DNA from: an uncultured Acidimicrobiales bacterium
GTDB taxonomy: Bacteria > Actinomycetota > Acidimicrobiia > Acidimicrobiales > SHLQ01
DNA: 64,000 bases
Direction of reading: 5' to 3'
NCBI GenBank assembly: GCA_938015295.1
Contig: CALLQB010000044.1
Location: 20,072 to 84,071 of the forward strand
Shown: piece by piece, positions 1 to 7,927 of the stretch
Layout: each line of letters starts with the position of its first letter
Position numbering within the stretch: the stretch's first letter is position 1
Program-made: the position numbers and the translations under genes
Notes under the pieces: model-generated
The model's database searches: none
Seen by the model: the letters and a program-made list of their open reading frames with translations, nothing else
Told to the model about the DNA's origin: nothing

Positions 1-294
1 GACATCTTCACCCGTCAGTACTTTTTTGGATGCGAGGCCGATGACCCGATGAATGCCATGGCCTTCGACAGCAGTCGAAACCCGGGCAACGCCAAGGTTC
101 AAGCAATGTTTGCCAGCGATATTGGCCACTGGGACGTACCCGACTTCCGAGGTGTGTTGCCCGAAGCGTGGGAGCTGGTCGACGATGGTCACATCACCGT
201 CGACGACTTTCAGGCGTTCACCTGCGACAACATCACTTCGCTACTGACCGCCGGTAACGCCGAGTTTTTCGCCAACACGGTCATCAACCCATAG
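1..294 (+). CDS. Amidohydrolase-family metal-dependent hydrolase, C-terminal part
   Basis: The frame is open from base 1 and stops with TAG at 292-294, so only the last 97 residues are present. The motifs FASDIGHWDVP and LPEAWELVDDG, then DDFQAFTCDN, match the C-terminal end of TIM-barrel amidohydrolases (amidohydrolase_2 type). There the Asp of the SD(I/T)GH segment is usually a metal ligand. The substrate cannot be told from this part. The gene is followed by a strong hairpin and then a convergent gene. The family call is fairly safe; the reaction is unknown. Confidence 0.7.
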   Translation, partial: DIFTRQYFFGCEADDPMNAMAFDSSRNPGNAKVQAMFASDIGHWDVPDFRGVLPEAWELVDDGHITVDDFQAFTCDNITSLLTAGNAEFFANTVINP

Positions 295-317
295 CCAGAT
301 CGACACCTTCTGTTGTT

Positions 318-345
318 CCAGGGTGACCATCGACGGTCACCCTGG
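318..345. terminator. Perfect 11-bp stem hairpin, bidirectional terminator
   Basis: CCAGGGTGACC at 318-328 and GGTCACCCTGG at 335-345 are exact reverse complements around a six-base loop. The hairpin lies between two convergent stop codons, at 294 on plus and 373 on minus. It has no U-tract, which is common for high-GC actinobacterial terminators. The position suits bidirectional termination. Confidence 0.7.
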
Positions 346-372
346 GTGAAAATTTCGGGTTTGGGTGTTGGG

Positions 373-1887
373 TTACTGGGGTTTGAAGTTGAGCTTGAAG
401 CGGGGTGAGTTTGCGTTGGGGGTGAACGTCACCTTGAGAAAACAGCTTCTGGCGATCTCGCCGCAGTCGAACACGGTGTTGCCGTTGCGAAGGTATTGCG
501 ACAGACGCAGGTCGAGCGAGAAGTCGGTGCTTTGCAGGTTCTGGCTCTGAAGCTCCTGACAAAAACTCAACGCATCGCTATCGACACACTGCCACAGCTG
601 AAAGAACCTCGGCAGTGGCATGTCGATGAACTCCACCGTGGCGACGTCGCCGTTGGTGAGCTCTGCTCGGGCAATGTTGATCCGTGGCAGCTTTGGCGGT
701 CCGTCATCGACAAAAGTCAGTGCTTGGCGCTTGTCGATCTTGCCGTAGCCAGGCGTGGTCGTGGAGACCTCACAGGTTCCGGGCACCGCACAATCAAAGG
801 CCTTGCCCGAACGCCACAACACACGCCGTGGCACGGTCGCAATTGTCTCGTCGTGCCACGCAAATGATTCTCCATCAACCGGCTGTATCGGACCATGGCC
901 GATCACGATGCAGCCTTTGTTGTGTTTGCCAGCCACGGACTTGGTAAGACATTGCGTAACTTCGGTGCCGTAGTACGGGGTAGACACCTTGACCACCAAC
1001 GGCTGCACGTCGAGGAGTCCGTCAAGAGCTGCGTAGGACACCGTCGGCACAGGAATCGGTTCATCGGTCTTGGCAAACGCAAGCCTCCACCGCTTCTGCA
1101 CGCCACGAACCGTGATCACACACCTATCTCTTGCAGCCGCACAATCGATGGGGGTACGCCCATTCCAGTACACGCGCTTCAAGACGATGACGCCTGTTTC
1201 ACCATGTTTGAGACGTAGTCCATCGTCGCAGATTCGCTGGCCGCTCCCCTGCCAGTTGGCGCACTGACTGATCTGGTAAACCCGATTTGTTCGTCCCGCC
1301 GGTGCCACCACCGTCACCTCGACTTCTTGCCCATCGCGGAAACCGCTCTTTGGACTGAATTCGAGTTCGAGAAGCGGCCGGTGTGTTCGGAATCGGAGCG
1401 GGATGGTTTGCAGAACGGACGGAGATTCTTCGATTCTTGTGGGTGAGGTTGTTACCACTAGCTGACAGGCGACGGCTTGCTTTCCGCAGTCGATACGGCG
1501 GCCATCTTCGCCGAGTTCGCGTGTGACTTTGCCGCGTGCTGACAGCTCTCCAGCTTTTGCCTGCACCGCTTGAGTCACCGTTCGGCAGGCGTCAGAAAGC
1601 TCGGTGGTTGGGCACTGAAACGCTTTCACCCATGCGCCATCGTCGGCAAAGTTGGAACCAGTCACGACGATCCGCTGCACCTGAGCGAGCTTCTTGGTCT
1701 TCGAAACCGAGATGACCGGAACCGGGTCGGCGGTGGTCGGCGTCGAGCCGTGGGCCGGCGACGCTGTGGAGAGAACTGCCGTCAACAATGCTATGACCAG
1801 CGCAAACGCTAGAGCAGCTGAGGGCCTGGTTGGCCGAGACGTTGGATGAAACAAGGTGGGGGTTCGAAGAACCTTGTGCTGTCGCAT
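373..1887 (-). CDS. Secreted protein with four neocarzinostatin-like domains
   Basis: This is a 504-residue protein. A basic N-terminus is followed by a hydrophobic segment (about residues 23-42) and an AxA-like cleavage region (SPAHG), so it is probably exported. The mature part has four repeats of about 100 residues. Each holds four cysteines in the same order: C92/C101/C134/C141, C209/C220/C249/C256, C313/C326/C366/C372 and C434/C443/C475/C482. The second pair sits in (I/F)DC(A/G)x5-6C, just after a W/N-G-R/K-x segment. This resembles the two disulfides and the DGT..VDCTTAAC region of neocarzinostatin-type proteins. There are no other cysteines. Ligand and role are unknown. A surface or secreted binding protein is inference. 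Confidence 0.65.
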   Translation of the reverse strand: MRQHKVLRTPTLFHPTSRPTRPSAALAFALVIALLTAVLSTASPAHGSTPTTADPVPVISVSKTKKLAQVQRIVVTGSNFADDGAWVKAFQCPTTELSDACRTVTQAVQAKAGELSARGKVTRELGEDGRRIDCGKQAVACQLVVTTSPTRIEESPSVLQTIPLRFRTHRPLLELEFSPKSGFRDGQEVEVTVVAPAGRTNRVYQISQCANWQGSGQRICDDGLRLKHGETGVIVLKRVYWNGRTPIDCAAARDRCVITVRGVQKRWRLAFAKTDEPIPVPTVSYAALDGLLDVQPLVVKVSTPYYGTEVTQCLTKSVAGKHNKGCIVIGHGPIQPVDGESFAWHDETIATVPRRVLWRSGKAFDCAVPGTCEVSTTTPGYGKIDKRQALTFVDDGPPKLPRINIARAELTNGDVATVEFIDMPLPRFFQLWQCVDSDALSFCQELQSQNLQSTDFSLDLRLSQYLRNGNTVFDCGEIARSCFLKVTFTPNANSPRFKLNFKPQ

Positions 1888-2013
1888 GGCATTCGATAGT
1901 AGTTCATGAGCCGCCTCGGCGACGATGAGTAACCGCGTGCGCCGTCTGCGGGTGCTGAAGCAGGCTGACCCACGACGTAGTCTTGTTCTCAGCTGCGTGC
2001 AAGAAAGTAGGCC

Positions 2014-2898
2014 ATGAGCGCTGACAACGAAACGCTATGGGGAGTCTCCTCGATGGCTGGCCAGCTAAAGCGTGTTGCGATGCGGCGCCCTGGAGCCCTG
2101 CTTGGGGCAGACGCTCAACGATGGCACTATGCCAAGCCGCTCGACCCTGCAGCCTTGGCAGCCCAATACGAGACGTTCGCGCAGAAGGTGGCCGCGAGCG
2201 GCGCCGAGATCGTGTGGCTTCCCGCAGCTGATGACGACCTCGCCGACTCGGTCTTCACCTACGATCCGTCCTTCGTTTTCCCGGGCGGCGCCGTCATCCT
2301 TCGTCCCGGCAAGGCTCTCCGAGACGCCGAAGCGCAACTTCACGCTGCGTTCTATGAGGCAGAGGGCATTCCCGTACTCGGCACAATCGATGCCCCCGGC
2401 ACCGTCGAAGGCGGCGATTGTTTTTGGCTCGACGATTCGACGCTGGCTGTCGGTCGAGGATTTCGCACCAACCAAGCAGGCATCGAACAACTTGAGGCCA
2501 TCGTCGCGCCCACCGGCATTCGCCTTGCCGTATTCGATCTCCCCTATCACCATGGCCCCGATATCTGTCTGCATTTGATGTCGGTCGTCAGCCCGCTCGA
2601 CGTTGATCTCGCCCTCGTGCACCCGCCGCTCATGCCGACTGCCCTCTACCAACGAATGCTCGCCATGGGCTACACGTTGCTCGAAGCGCCGGCAGAAGAG
2701 TTCGACGCAAGCCTGGGGCTCAATCTCAATGTTCTGGCCACCGGCCCGCGGCAGGTGATAGCGATCGAAGGGTTCGCCGGCACGCTCGACCTGATGCGCG
2801 ATGCCGGGTGCGACGTCGACACGTTCGCTGCCGATGAACTCTGCATCCCCTGCGAAGGCGGGCCAACCTGTCTGACGCGCCCGCTGCTGCGCTCGTAG
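2014..2898 (+). CDS. Amidinotransferase-fold hydrolase (dimethylargininase/arginine deiminase-like)
   Basis: The 294-residue protein has the amidinotransferase (beta-alpha propeller) layout. It shows an early FTYDPSFVF segment, a substrate-side TVEGGDCFW motif near residue 130, a central histidine in ICLHLMSVVS, and a terminal nucleophile Cys in CEGGPTCLTRP. This set fits dimethylarginine dimethylaminohydrolase (dimethylarginine to citrulline plus dimethylamine) and its bacterial deiminase relatives, and the length is right. A purine-rich GAAAGTAGG lies upstream of the ATG. The MOSC gene follows 24 bases later in the same direction. The exact guanidino substrate is not decided. Confidence 0.8.
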   Translation: MSADNETLWGVSSMAGQLKRVAMRRPGALLGADAQRWHYAKPLDPAALAAQYETFAQKVAASGAEIVWLPAADDDLADSVFTYDPSFVFPGGAVILRPGKALRDAEAQLHAAFYEAEGIPVLGTIDAPGTVEGGDCFWLDDSTLAVGRGFRTNQAGIEQLEAIVAPTGIRLAVFDLPYHHGPDICLHLMSVVSPLDVDLALVHPPLMPTALYQRMLAMGYTLLEAPAEEFDASLGLNLNVLATGPRQVIAIEGFAGTLDLMRDAGCDVDTFAADELCIPCEGGPTCLTRPLLRS

Positions 2899-2922
2899 CT
2901 CCAACGAAAGGCTCTAACCGTC

Positions 2923-3462
2923 ATGGCCGAAGTCGTCGCCGTCCATACCGATAGCGCTCATGGGTTTAGCAAGAATCAAGCCGAGGCCGTCGAGCTGATC
3001 GCTGGCCTCGGCGTGCAAGGCGACGCACACATGGGAGCGCAAGTCCAACATCGCTCGCGGGTCGCCGCAGACCCGATGCAACCGAATCTCCGACAGGTTC
3101 ACCTTCTCCACGAGGAGCTCTTCGCCTATGCCGCCGACCACGGTTTCTCGGTCGCTGCGGGTGATCTTGGCGAGAACATCACCACGCGGGGCATCGATTT
3201 GCTCGGGCTTCCGGTCGGAGCGGTTCTCCGGCTGGGAGCCGAGGCCCTCGTCGCGATCACCGGTCTGCGAAACCCGTGTGCGCAGATCGATACGTTCAGC
3301 GATGGACTTCTGAGCGTGGTTCGATACCGCACCGATCAAGGGTCAGTAGTCCGACTGGCGGGAGTTATGGCGGTGGTCGTGGCGGGCGGCGTCGTACAGG
3401 CTGGCGACGCGATCGAGGCTTCGATGCCGCCCGGGCCAATACGCCCCCTCGCACCGGTCTAA
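2923..3462 (+). CDS. MOSC domain-containing protein
   Basis: The 179 residues form one MOSC domain (molybdenum cofactor sulfurase C-terminal type). Typical elements are GVQGDAHMG near the start, RQVHLLHEELF, GDLGENITTRG and a conserved cysteine in GLRNPCAQID. Stand-alone MOSC proteins bind the molybdenum cofactor or handle sulfur or N-hydroxylated compounds; this one could do either. It follows the dimethylargininase-like gene closely and may be cotranscribed with it. Confidence 0.85.
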   Translation: MAEVVAVHTDSAHGFSKNQAEAVELIAGLGVQGDAHMGAQVQHRSRVAADPMQPNLRQVHLLHEELFAYAADHGFSVAAGDLGENITTRGIDLLGLPVGAVLRLGAEALVAITGLRNPCAQIDTFSDGLLSVVRYRTDQGSVVRLAGVMAVVVAGGVVQAGDAIEASMPPGPIRPLAPV

Positions 3463-3577
3463 GTGCCGCGAGCCAACGTCGATTGGCCCGATAACGAATC
3501 GTGGTGCCCGCATTTCGTCGTCTTGGCGCGAACCAGATACGTTCGCTGGCGAAACCGCACAAACTTGGAGCTCCGAT

Positions 3578-4702
3578 ATGAAGACCCGTGCCGCAATCTG
3601 CTGGGAAGAACACACCGAGTGGTCGGTTGAAGAGGTTGAGCTCCGCGACCCGGGCCCCGGCGAGGTCTTGGTCAAGCTGGCGTACGCCGGACTCTGCCAC
3701 TCCGACGAGCACGTTCGCCTCGGCGACCTGTCGTTACCCGACGAGATGGGCGGCGTTGCCTTCAGCCCCTGCCCAATGGTCGGGGGCCACGAAGGCGCCG
3801 GCGTTGTCCAAGCCGTCGGCGAGGGTGTCACCAAGGTGGCCGTAGGCGATCATGTCTCGGCGTCGTTCATTCCGTCGTGCGGCGTGTGTCCTCCCTGCTC
3901 CAGTGGTCGCCAGAACCTTTGTGATCGCGGCTCGGAGACAATGTCTGCCGAACCTCGCATCACCGCAGCCGATGGCACGCAAGTTAAGAGCATGGCCGGC
4001 CTCGGCACGTTTGCCGAACACATGGTTGTCGATCAGGATTCGCTGGTGAAAGTAGGCGACTGGTACCCGCTCGACGTTGTTGCTCTCGTAAGCTGCGGCG
4101 TCGCAACCGGCTACGGCTCCGCAGTAAACGTGGCCGATATCCGTCCGGGAGACACCGTGGTTATCGTCGGCGTCGGGGGCATCGGCATCAATGCTGTTCA
4201 GGGCGCCAAGGCGGCAGGAGCGACGCAGATCATCGCCGTCGATCCGGTGGAAATGAAGCGAGAGTTCGCCCAAACAGTCGGAGCGACCGAAACAGCGGCG
4301 TCCATCGAGGAAGCGACCCCGATGGTTAACGATCTGTCGTGGGGCAGGGGCGCAAACGCGGTCATCCTCACCGTTGGCGATGCAACCGGCGATCTTTTTG
4401 CACCGGCGATGGGCATGGTTGGCAAAGGCGGAACCTTGGTCCTCACCAGCCTTTCGCACATTGCCCAGAACGAAATCAGTCTCAACACCTTCGACCTCGC
4501 CATGAGTCAGAAAACGCTGAAGGGCAACGTGTTTGGCGGAGGGAACCCCCGCAACGACATTCCGGCGCTGCTCCGCCAGTACGAAGCGGGCCAAATCCGC
4601 CTCGATGAGCTGATCACCAAGCGCTACACGCTCGACGAAATCAATGAGGGCTACGCCGACATGCATGCAGGTAAGAACGTGCGCGGCGTCATCGCCTTCT
4701 AG
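3578..4702 (+). CDS. Zinc-dependent alcohol dehydrogenase, NDMA-dependent/class III-like
   Basis: This is a 374-residue medium-chain dehydrogenase. Catalytic zinc ligands are seen in AGLCHSDEH and VGGHEGAGV. A structural zinc loop occurs in CGVCPPCSSGRQNLCDRG, and the Rossmann motif is VGVGGIGINAVQG. The CSSGRQNLCDRG pattern is typical of actinobacterial NDMA-dependent (bound-nicotinamide) alcohol dehydrogenases, so it probably oxidises alcohols or aldehydes with tightly held cofactor. GGAG lies just before the ATG. The convergent TetR gene ends 11 bases downstream. Confidence 0.85.
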   Translation: MKTRAAICWEEHTEWSVEEVELRDPGPGEVLVKLAYAGLCHSDEHVRLGDLSLPDEMGGVAFSPCPMVGGHEGAGVVQAVGEGVTKVAVGDHVSASFIPSCGVCPPCSSGRQNLCDRGSETMSAEPRITAADGTQVKSMAGLGTFAEHMVVDQDSLVKVGDWYPLDVVALVSCGVATGYGSAVNVADIRPGDTVVIVGVGGIGINAVQGAKAAGATQIIAVDPVEMKREFAQTVGATETAASIEEATPMVNDLSWGRGANAVILTVGDATGDLFAPAMGMVGKGGTLVLTSLSHIAQNEISLNTFDLAMSQKTLKGNVFGGGNPRNDIPALLRQYEAGQIRLDELITKRYTLDEINEGYADMHAGKNVRGVIAF

Positions 4703-4712
4703 GGCTTGTTTG

Positions 4713-5333
4713 CTACTTCGTCGAGCTGTCCACGAGCGCCGCTGCTAGTCCTGCCAGCCGAAACAGGCGCTGCGAACGTTCGGCACGGCCGTCGAGTTTG
4801 TTACGCATCTCGACGCCGATAACAAGTGAGAAGATCAGGTCAGCCAGATCTGATGCGGGAACCGCTGCGGCCAGTGGCAACGTTGCGGTGGCTTGTTGAA
4901 TTTTGTTCTCGACGAACGCCAGCCAGGGCGCAATCGACGTTTCGATCCCGGCCTTCAGGTCGGGGTTGGCGGTGACACCGCCGACCAACTCTGCGAGCAC
5001 CTCAAGGTGACCGCTCGACCGGTCTTCTTCGTACAGCGTCTCGAGCTGACCGACGAGTTTTACCAGGTCACTGGTGTCGTGAACCGTGGCTTTGTACCGG
5101 CCAAGACGGGCCTGGCTACTTTCTTCTAGCGATTTGAGCAAGAGCGGCTCTATGCCGCCGAAGTGGTAGTAGATGGCCGCCTGGTTGCAGCCTGCGCGGT
5201 CGCCAATCGACCTCGCCGTCGTACCCCGAAACCCGTCTTCGCGCAGGCTGGTGAAGGCAGCGTCGACGAGAAGTTGCCGGGTCTCGGCCGGATCAGCACC
5301 TCGACCTCGTTTTCGCTCTGTTTTGGCGGGCAT
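4713..5333 (-). CDS. TetR-family transcriptional regulator
   Basis: The N-terminal helix-turn-helix is ARSIGDRAGCNQAAIYYHF and follows an arginine-rich tail (MPAKTERKRGR). The C-terminal part is a variable helical ligand domain. The open frame extends 20 codons further upstream, but MPAK is the natural TetR start and leaves the operator region free. The gene is divergent from a fatty-acid desaturase-like gene. Two related inverted repeats between them are likely its operators. It probably represses the desaturase and itself in response to a lipid or acyl-CoA; that is inference. Confidence 0.88.
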   Translation of the reverse strand: MPAKTERKRGRGADPAETRQLLVDAAFTSLREDGFRGTTARSIGDRAGCNQAAIYYHFGGIEPLLLKSLEESSQARLGRYKATVHDTSDLVKLVGQLETLYEEDRSSGHLEVLAELVGGVTANPDLKAGIETSIAPWLAFVENKIQQATATLPLAAAVPASDLADLIFSLVIGVEMRNKLDGRAERSQRLFRLAGLAAALVDSSTK

Positions 5334-5354
5334 GGTTCTATCATATCGGCAAAT

Positions 5355-5379
5355 AAACGCTTTATTGAAACAAACGTTT
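5355..5379. promoter_or_regulatory. Operator-like inverted repeat 1 (TetR site)
   Basis: The arms AAACG (5355-5359) and CGTTT (5375-5379) are symmetric about position 5367, and nine of the twelve base pairs across the 25-bp site match. The core TTATTGAAACAA recurs in a second site 59 bases downstream. The right arm overlaps a TTGACA hexamer (5378-5383) pointing at the desaturase. That placement would allow repression. Confidence 0.6.
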
Positions 5380-5406
5380 GACAACCCACCCACATACCCT
5401 TACCTT
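5378..5406 (+). promoter_or_regulatory. Candidate promoter of the desaturase gene
   Basis: A perfect -35 hexamer TTGACA occurs at 5378-5383. After 17 bases comes TACCTT (5401-5406), a weak -10 match. It overlaps operator 1 and lies just before operator 2, as expected for a repressor-controlled promoter. The -10 is poor, so the exact element is uncertain. Confidence 0.4.
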
Positions 5407-5412
5407 GCTTTA

Positions 5413-5436
5413 TAAACGAGTTATTGAAACAACTCG
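5413..5436. promoter_or_regulatory. Operator-like inverted repeat 2 (TetR site)
   Basis: CGAGTT (5417-5422) and AACTCG (5431-5436) form a perfect six-base inverted repeat around ATTGAAAC. ATAAACG, two bases, then TTATTGAAACAA is shared with site 1 as a direct repeat. It lies about 55 bases before the desaturase ATG. Confidence 0.6.
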
Positions 5437-5489
5437 ACGAATAACACTCACACCCCCCAAAAACAGACGAGAAACAGAGAAGGCCCCCA

Positions 5490-6344
5490 ATGGTTACCCG
5501 AATGACCCACCAGCCCGCATGGACCAAACGAGCCGAGCGAGCCATCCCAAAGCTCGACGTTCCAGCGCTGCGCACCCTCGATGTCGACGTCCACGACAAC
5601 CTCCGACCGTTCGTGTTCGTGCTGCTTGGGCGCCCGCTTCTTGCACTCGTGGCATTTGTAGCCACCGCGATCAATGGGTGGTGGGCAGCAACCCCTCTCG
5701 TTGTCTGGTTTCTCTATGGCTCGAACCTCTCGGCGATTCACCACCTCGTGCATGGCGGCATGGGCCTCACTCCTCGTTGGCGCCACTTCTGGCTTAGCGT
5801 TCTGGCGTGCCTTGTTGCCGAAAGTGGTCACGCCCTGCTCGCCACCCACACCGTGCACCACCGCGACGGCACCGACCTACCAGACCCCGAGGGCTACATC
5901 GAATACCTCACGTGGGCACAAATGCCCGTTGGGGCTGCCCGCTACCGCTATCGACTCATGTACTGGGGACTGCGAAACAGTAACCGTCCCAAGCGCATTG
6001 CCGTCGAGATCGCCATCCACGCCGGCCTCCATCTCGCGAGTTTGGCCCTACTGTTCAACACCACACCGCTTCTGTGGATCTACCTGAGCCTGGTGCATGT
6101 CTCGTCGTTTGTGTTCGCCGTCCTTCAGGGAAAAGGCCCACAGGCCAATTTTGGTCGCCCGATGTCCAGCCCGCTGATGTTCGTGCACACCAAAGTCCTC
6201 GCCTTCGTGTTCTTCAGCCATCATCAGCACCTCGAGCATCATGCGTACCCGAAGGTGCCGCTTCCCCGCCTACACCTCCTTCGCCCACACATCGAACAAG
6301 CCTTGGCTGACGAAGAGGTTCTGCATCTCCGGCTGGCGGCCTGA
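5490..6344 (+). CDS. Membrane fatty-acid desaturase/hydroxylase-family protein
   Basis: The 284-residue membrane protein has the di-iron histidine boxes of the fatty-acid desaturase superfamily: HHLVHGG (about residue 89), HTVHHRDG (about 128) and HHQHLEHHAYP near residue 250. Hydrophobic segments alternate with these boxes. The reaction is probably O2-dependent desaturation or hydroxylation of a lipid chain or terpenoid. AGAAGG precedes the ATG at a suitable distance. The upstream region has a promoter and two TetR-type operators, so expression is probably regulated by the neighbouring TetR. Confidence 0.85.
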   Translation: MVTRMTHQPAWTKRAERAIPKLDVPALRTLDVDVHDNLRPFVFVLLGRPLLALVAFVATAINGWWAATPLVVWFLYGSNLSAIHHLVHGGMGLTPRWRHFWLSVLACLVAESGHALLATHTVHHRDGTDLPDPEGYIEYLTWAQMPVGAARYRYRLMYWGLRNSNRPKRIAVEIAIHAGLHLASLALLFNTTPLLWIYLSLVHVSSFVFAVLQGKGPQANFGRPMSSPLMFVHTKVLAFVFFSHHQHLEHHAYPKVPLPRLHLLRPHIEQALADEEVLHLRLAA

Positions 6345-6363
6345 ACTACGGCAGCGAATAGCC

Positions 6364-6867
6364 CTAGGTCGGCTGGCGGCGAAGCTCAGCACGAAGGTGA
6401 TGTTGGATTGGTTGACCCACCGCAGCCATATCGACCTCATAGGTCATGAGGTCACCCACCACCGACACTCGCCGACGAACCGCTGAGATTGCCTTGGCCG
6501 AGCGGGTCGTTGTCACGGTTACCGACGCGAGATCGATTACCAAACCAGCACCCTCCGGACCCGCAGCGCCAACAACTACCGACCCCTCATCGACCTCGAC
6601 GATGCCCGACGGCTGAGCCACCACCAGTTCGAGCCGTTCGAGCCCGACTGGCCGGAAATAGCCTGCCTCAGCGTGCAGCGGCAGATCGGTTTCGCCGTGC
6701 CGGGTTTTCTGCGAGTAGGAAAGGAACGGCTTACCTACATGGCCGATCGTCACCTCTTCGACATAGGTGAAAGAATCAATCGTCGGATATTCGCCAGCAC
6801 CCGCACCTCGCCAGGTGCCGAGCAGCGCGGAAAGATGTGCAATGTCGCGGTGAAGGGGCGGAGTCAT
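6364..6867 (-). CDS. Nitrobindin-family heme-binding beta-barrel protein
   Basis: The protein has 167 residues from the ATG at 6867. A longer open frame upstream would run into the divergent thioesterase gene, and conservation begins at MTPPLHRDIAHLSALLGTW. The GTWRGAGAG motif, FTYVEEVTIGHVGKPFL, ETDLPLHAEAGYFRP and a C-terminal histidine pair (QHHLRAEL) fit nitrobindins. These are ten-stranded barrels that bind ferric heme and scavenge nitric oxide or peroxynitrite. The gene is divergent from tesB and convergent with the desaturase gene. Confidence 0.88.
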   Translation of the reverse strand: MTPPLHRDIAHLSALLGTWRGAGAGEYPTIDSFTYVEEVTIGHVGKPFLSYSQKTRHGETDLPLHAEAGYFRPVGLERLELVVAQPSGIVEVDEGSVVVGAAGPEGAGLVIDLASVTVTTTRSAKAISAVRRRVSVVGDLMTYEVDMAAVGQPIQHHLRAELRRQPT

Positions 6868-6934
6868 AGCCCGACCGTAGCGGAGGCGAGATTGGCCGGG
6901 GGCTTCAGAGACCACGCAGGCCATACTGGGCGCC

Positions 6935-7783
6935 ATGACTCTCCCAGCACCCGAGCGCCCGACCTCGCCGCTCGACCGCCTGCTACGCCGACTCGACCTC
7001 GAGCAAGGAAACACCGGAGGTAGCACTCACTATGTTGGCCATGCCGGTTCGCGGTCGGTGTCGGTCGGAACACGGATCTTCGGCGGGCTGGTGGTGGCCC
7101 AAACAATCGTGGCCGCCGGCCGAGCACTTGCACCCCGCCAGATCCACTCGATCCAGCAGATGTTCTTCCGGCCAGGACAGGCGCACATCCCCCTCGACTA
7201 TCGAGTCGAACCACTCTTTGAGGGCCGAACGTTCTCATCAGCTCGCGTCGAGGTGTGGCAGGAAAACGACATGATCAGCCACGCCCAAGTGGGCTTCTCG
7301 GCTGCAAGCGACGGCGTGCAACATCGCGACCCGATGCCCCACGCGATTAGCCCCGAAGCCGCAGTGAACCGCGACGAGCTCCGAGGGCACCCCGATTGGC
7401 GAGACCAGCCACTCGAGTGCCGAGTCGACCCTTCACAGCAACACGACACGACACCCGATTACGCGATGTGGTTCCGAGCGCCCGGAGCCCTCCCCCACGA
7501 CCAGCTCGTCCAGCGAGCCCTGGTCGGCTACGTGAGCGATCGCGCCATGCTGGGCGTCGCCTGGAAACCACACGCCCACGATCACGGCTCTTCGCACGGA
7601 GCGACGCTGAACCACACGGTCTGGTTTCACGACCACCTCGACGTGTCGGCGTGGCACCTTCACGCCATGCACTCCCCCGCCGCCGGCGCTAGCAGAGGCA
7701 TGATCTTCGGCGGCATCTACCATCGCGACGGCCTGCTCGTGGCCAGCACCTCGCAAGAAGGCGTTATCCGCTCGGCGAAGTAA
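6935..7783 (+). CDS. tesB: Acyl-CoA thioesterase II (double hotdog)
   Basis: The 282 residues form two hotdog folds. Typical TesB motifs are IFGGLVVAQTIVAAGRAL, HSIQQMFFRPG, GRTFSSARVEV, then DRAMLGVAW, LNHTVWFHD and a C-terminal QEGVIR. The Asp/Thr/Gln catalytic set of TesB is plausibly present. It hydrolyses fatty acyl-CoA to free acid and CoA in the cytoplasm. It begins 67 bases from the divergent nitrobindin gene. Confidence 0.92.
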   Translation: MTLPAPERPTSPLDRLLRRLDLEQGNTGGSTHYVGHAGSRSVSVGTRIFGGLVVAQTIVAAGRALAPRQIHSIQQMFFRPGQAHIPLDYRVEPLFEGRTFSSARVEVWQENDMISHAQVGFSAASDGVQHRDPMPHAISPEAAVNRDELRGHPDWRDQPLECRVDPSQQHDTTPDYAMWFRAPGALPHDQLVQRALVGYVSDRAMLGVAWKPHAHDHGSSHGATLNHTVWFHDHLDVSAWHLHAMHSPAAGASRGMIFGGIYHRDGLLVASTSQEGVIRSAK

Positions 7784-7851
7784 CAACCGAACACCGTCCG
7801 TCTCCTATTGTTACATTTACGTTACGGTGGATGGTAGGGTGACGTCCAAGA

Positions 7852-7885
7852 GGCCCTGTTCATCGAACATCATCGAACAGAGGCC
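7852..7885 (+). other. Leader hairpin upstream of mscS
   Basis: GGCC-CTGTTC (7852-7861) pairs with GAACAG-A-GGCC (7875-7885), leaving one bulged base and a 13-base loop. It lies between tesB and the MscS gene, 43 bases before its ATG. It could be a tesB terminator or a structured leader. I cannot tell which. Confidence 0.4.
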
Positions 7886-7927
7886 TACGAAACCAAAGCA
7901 AACCAGAGCGGGCAGCAATGGGGAGCA

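Noticed and set aside
2065..2904. 279-codon minus-strand frame opposite the amidinotransferase-like gene
   Set aside because: No family features, fully antisense to a gene with clear catalytic motifs.
3734..4666. 310-codon open frame on the minus strand
   Set aside because: It is antisense to the alcohol dehydrogenase gene, has no recognisable domain and a composition of translated reverse complement. The plus-strand gene has full zinc motifs.
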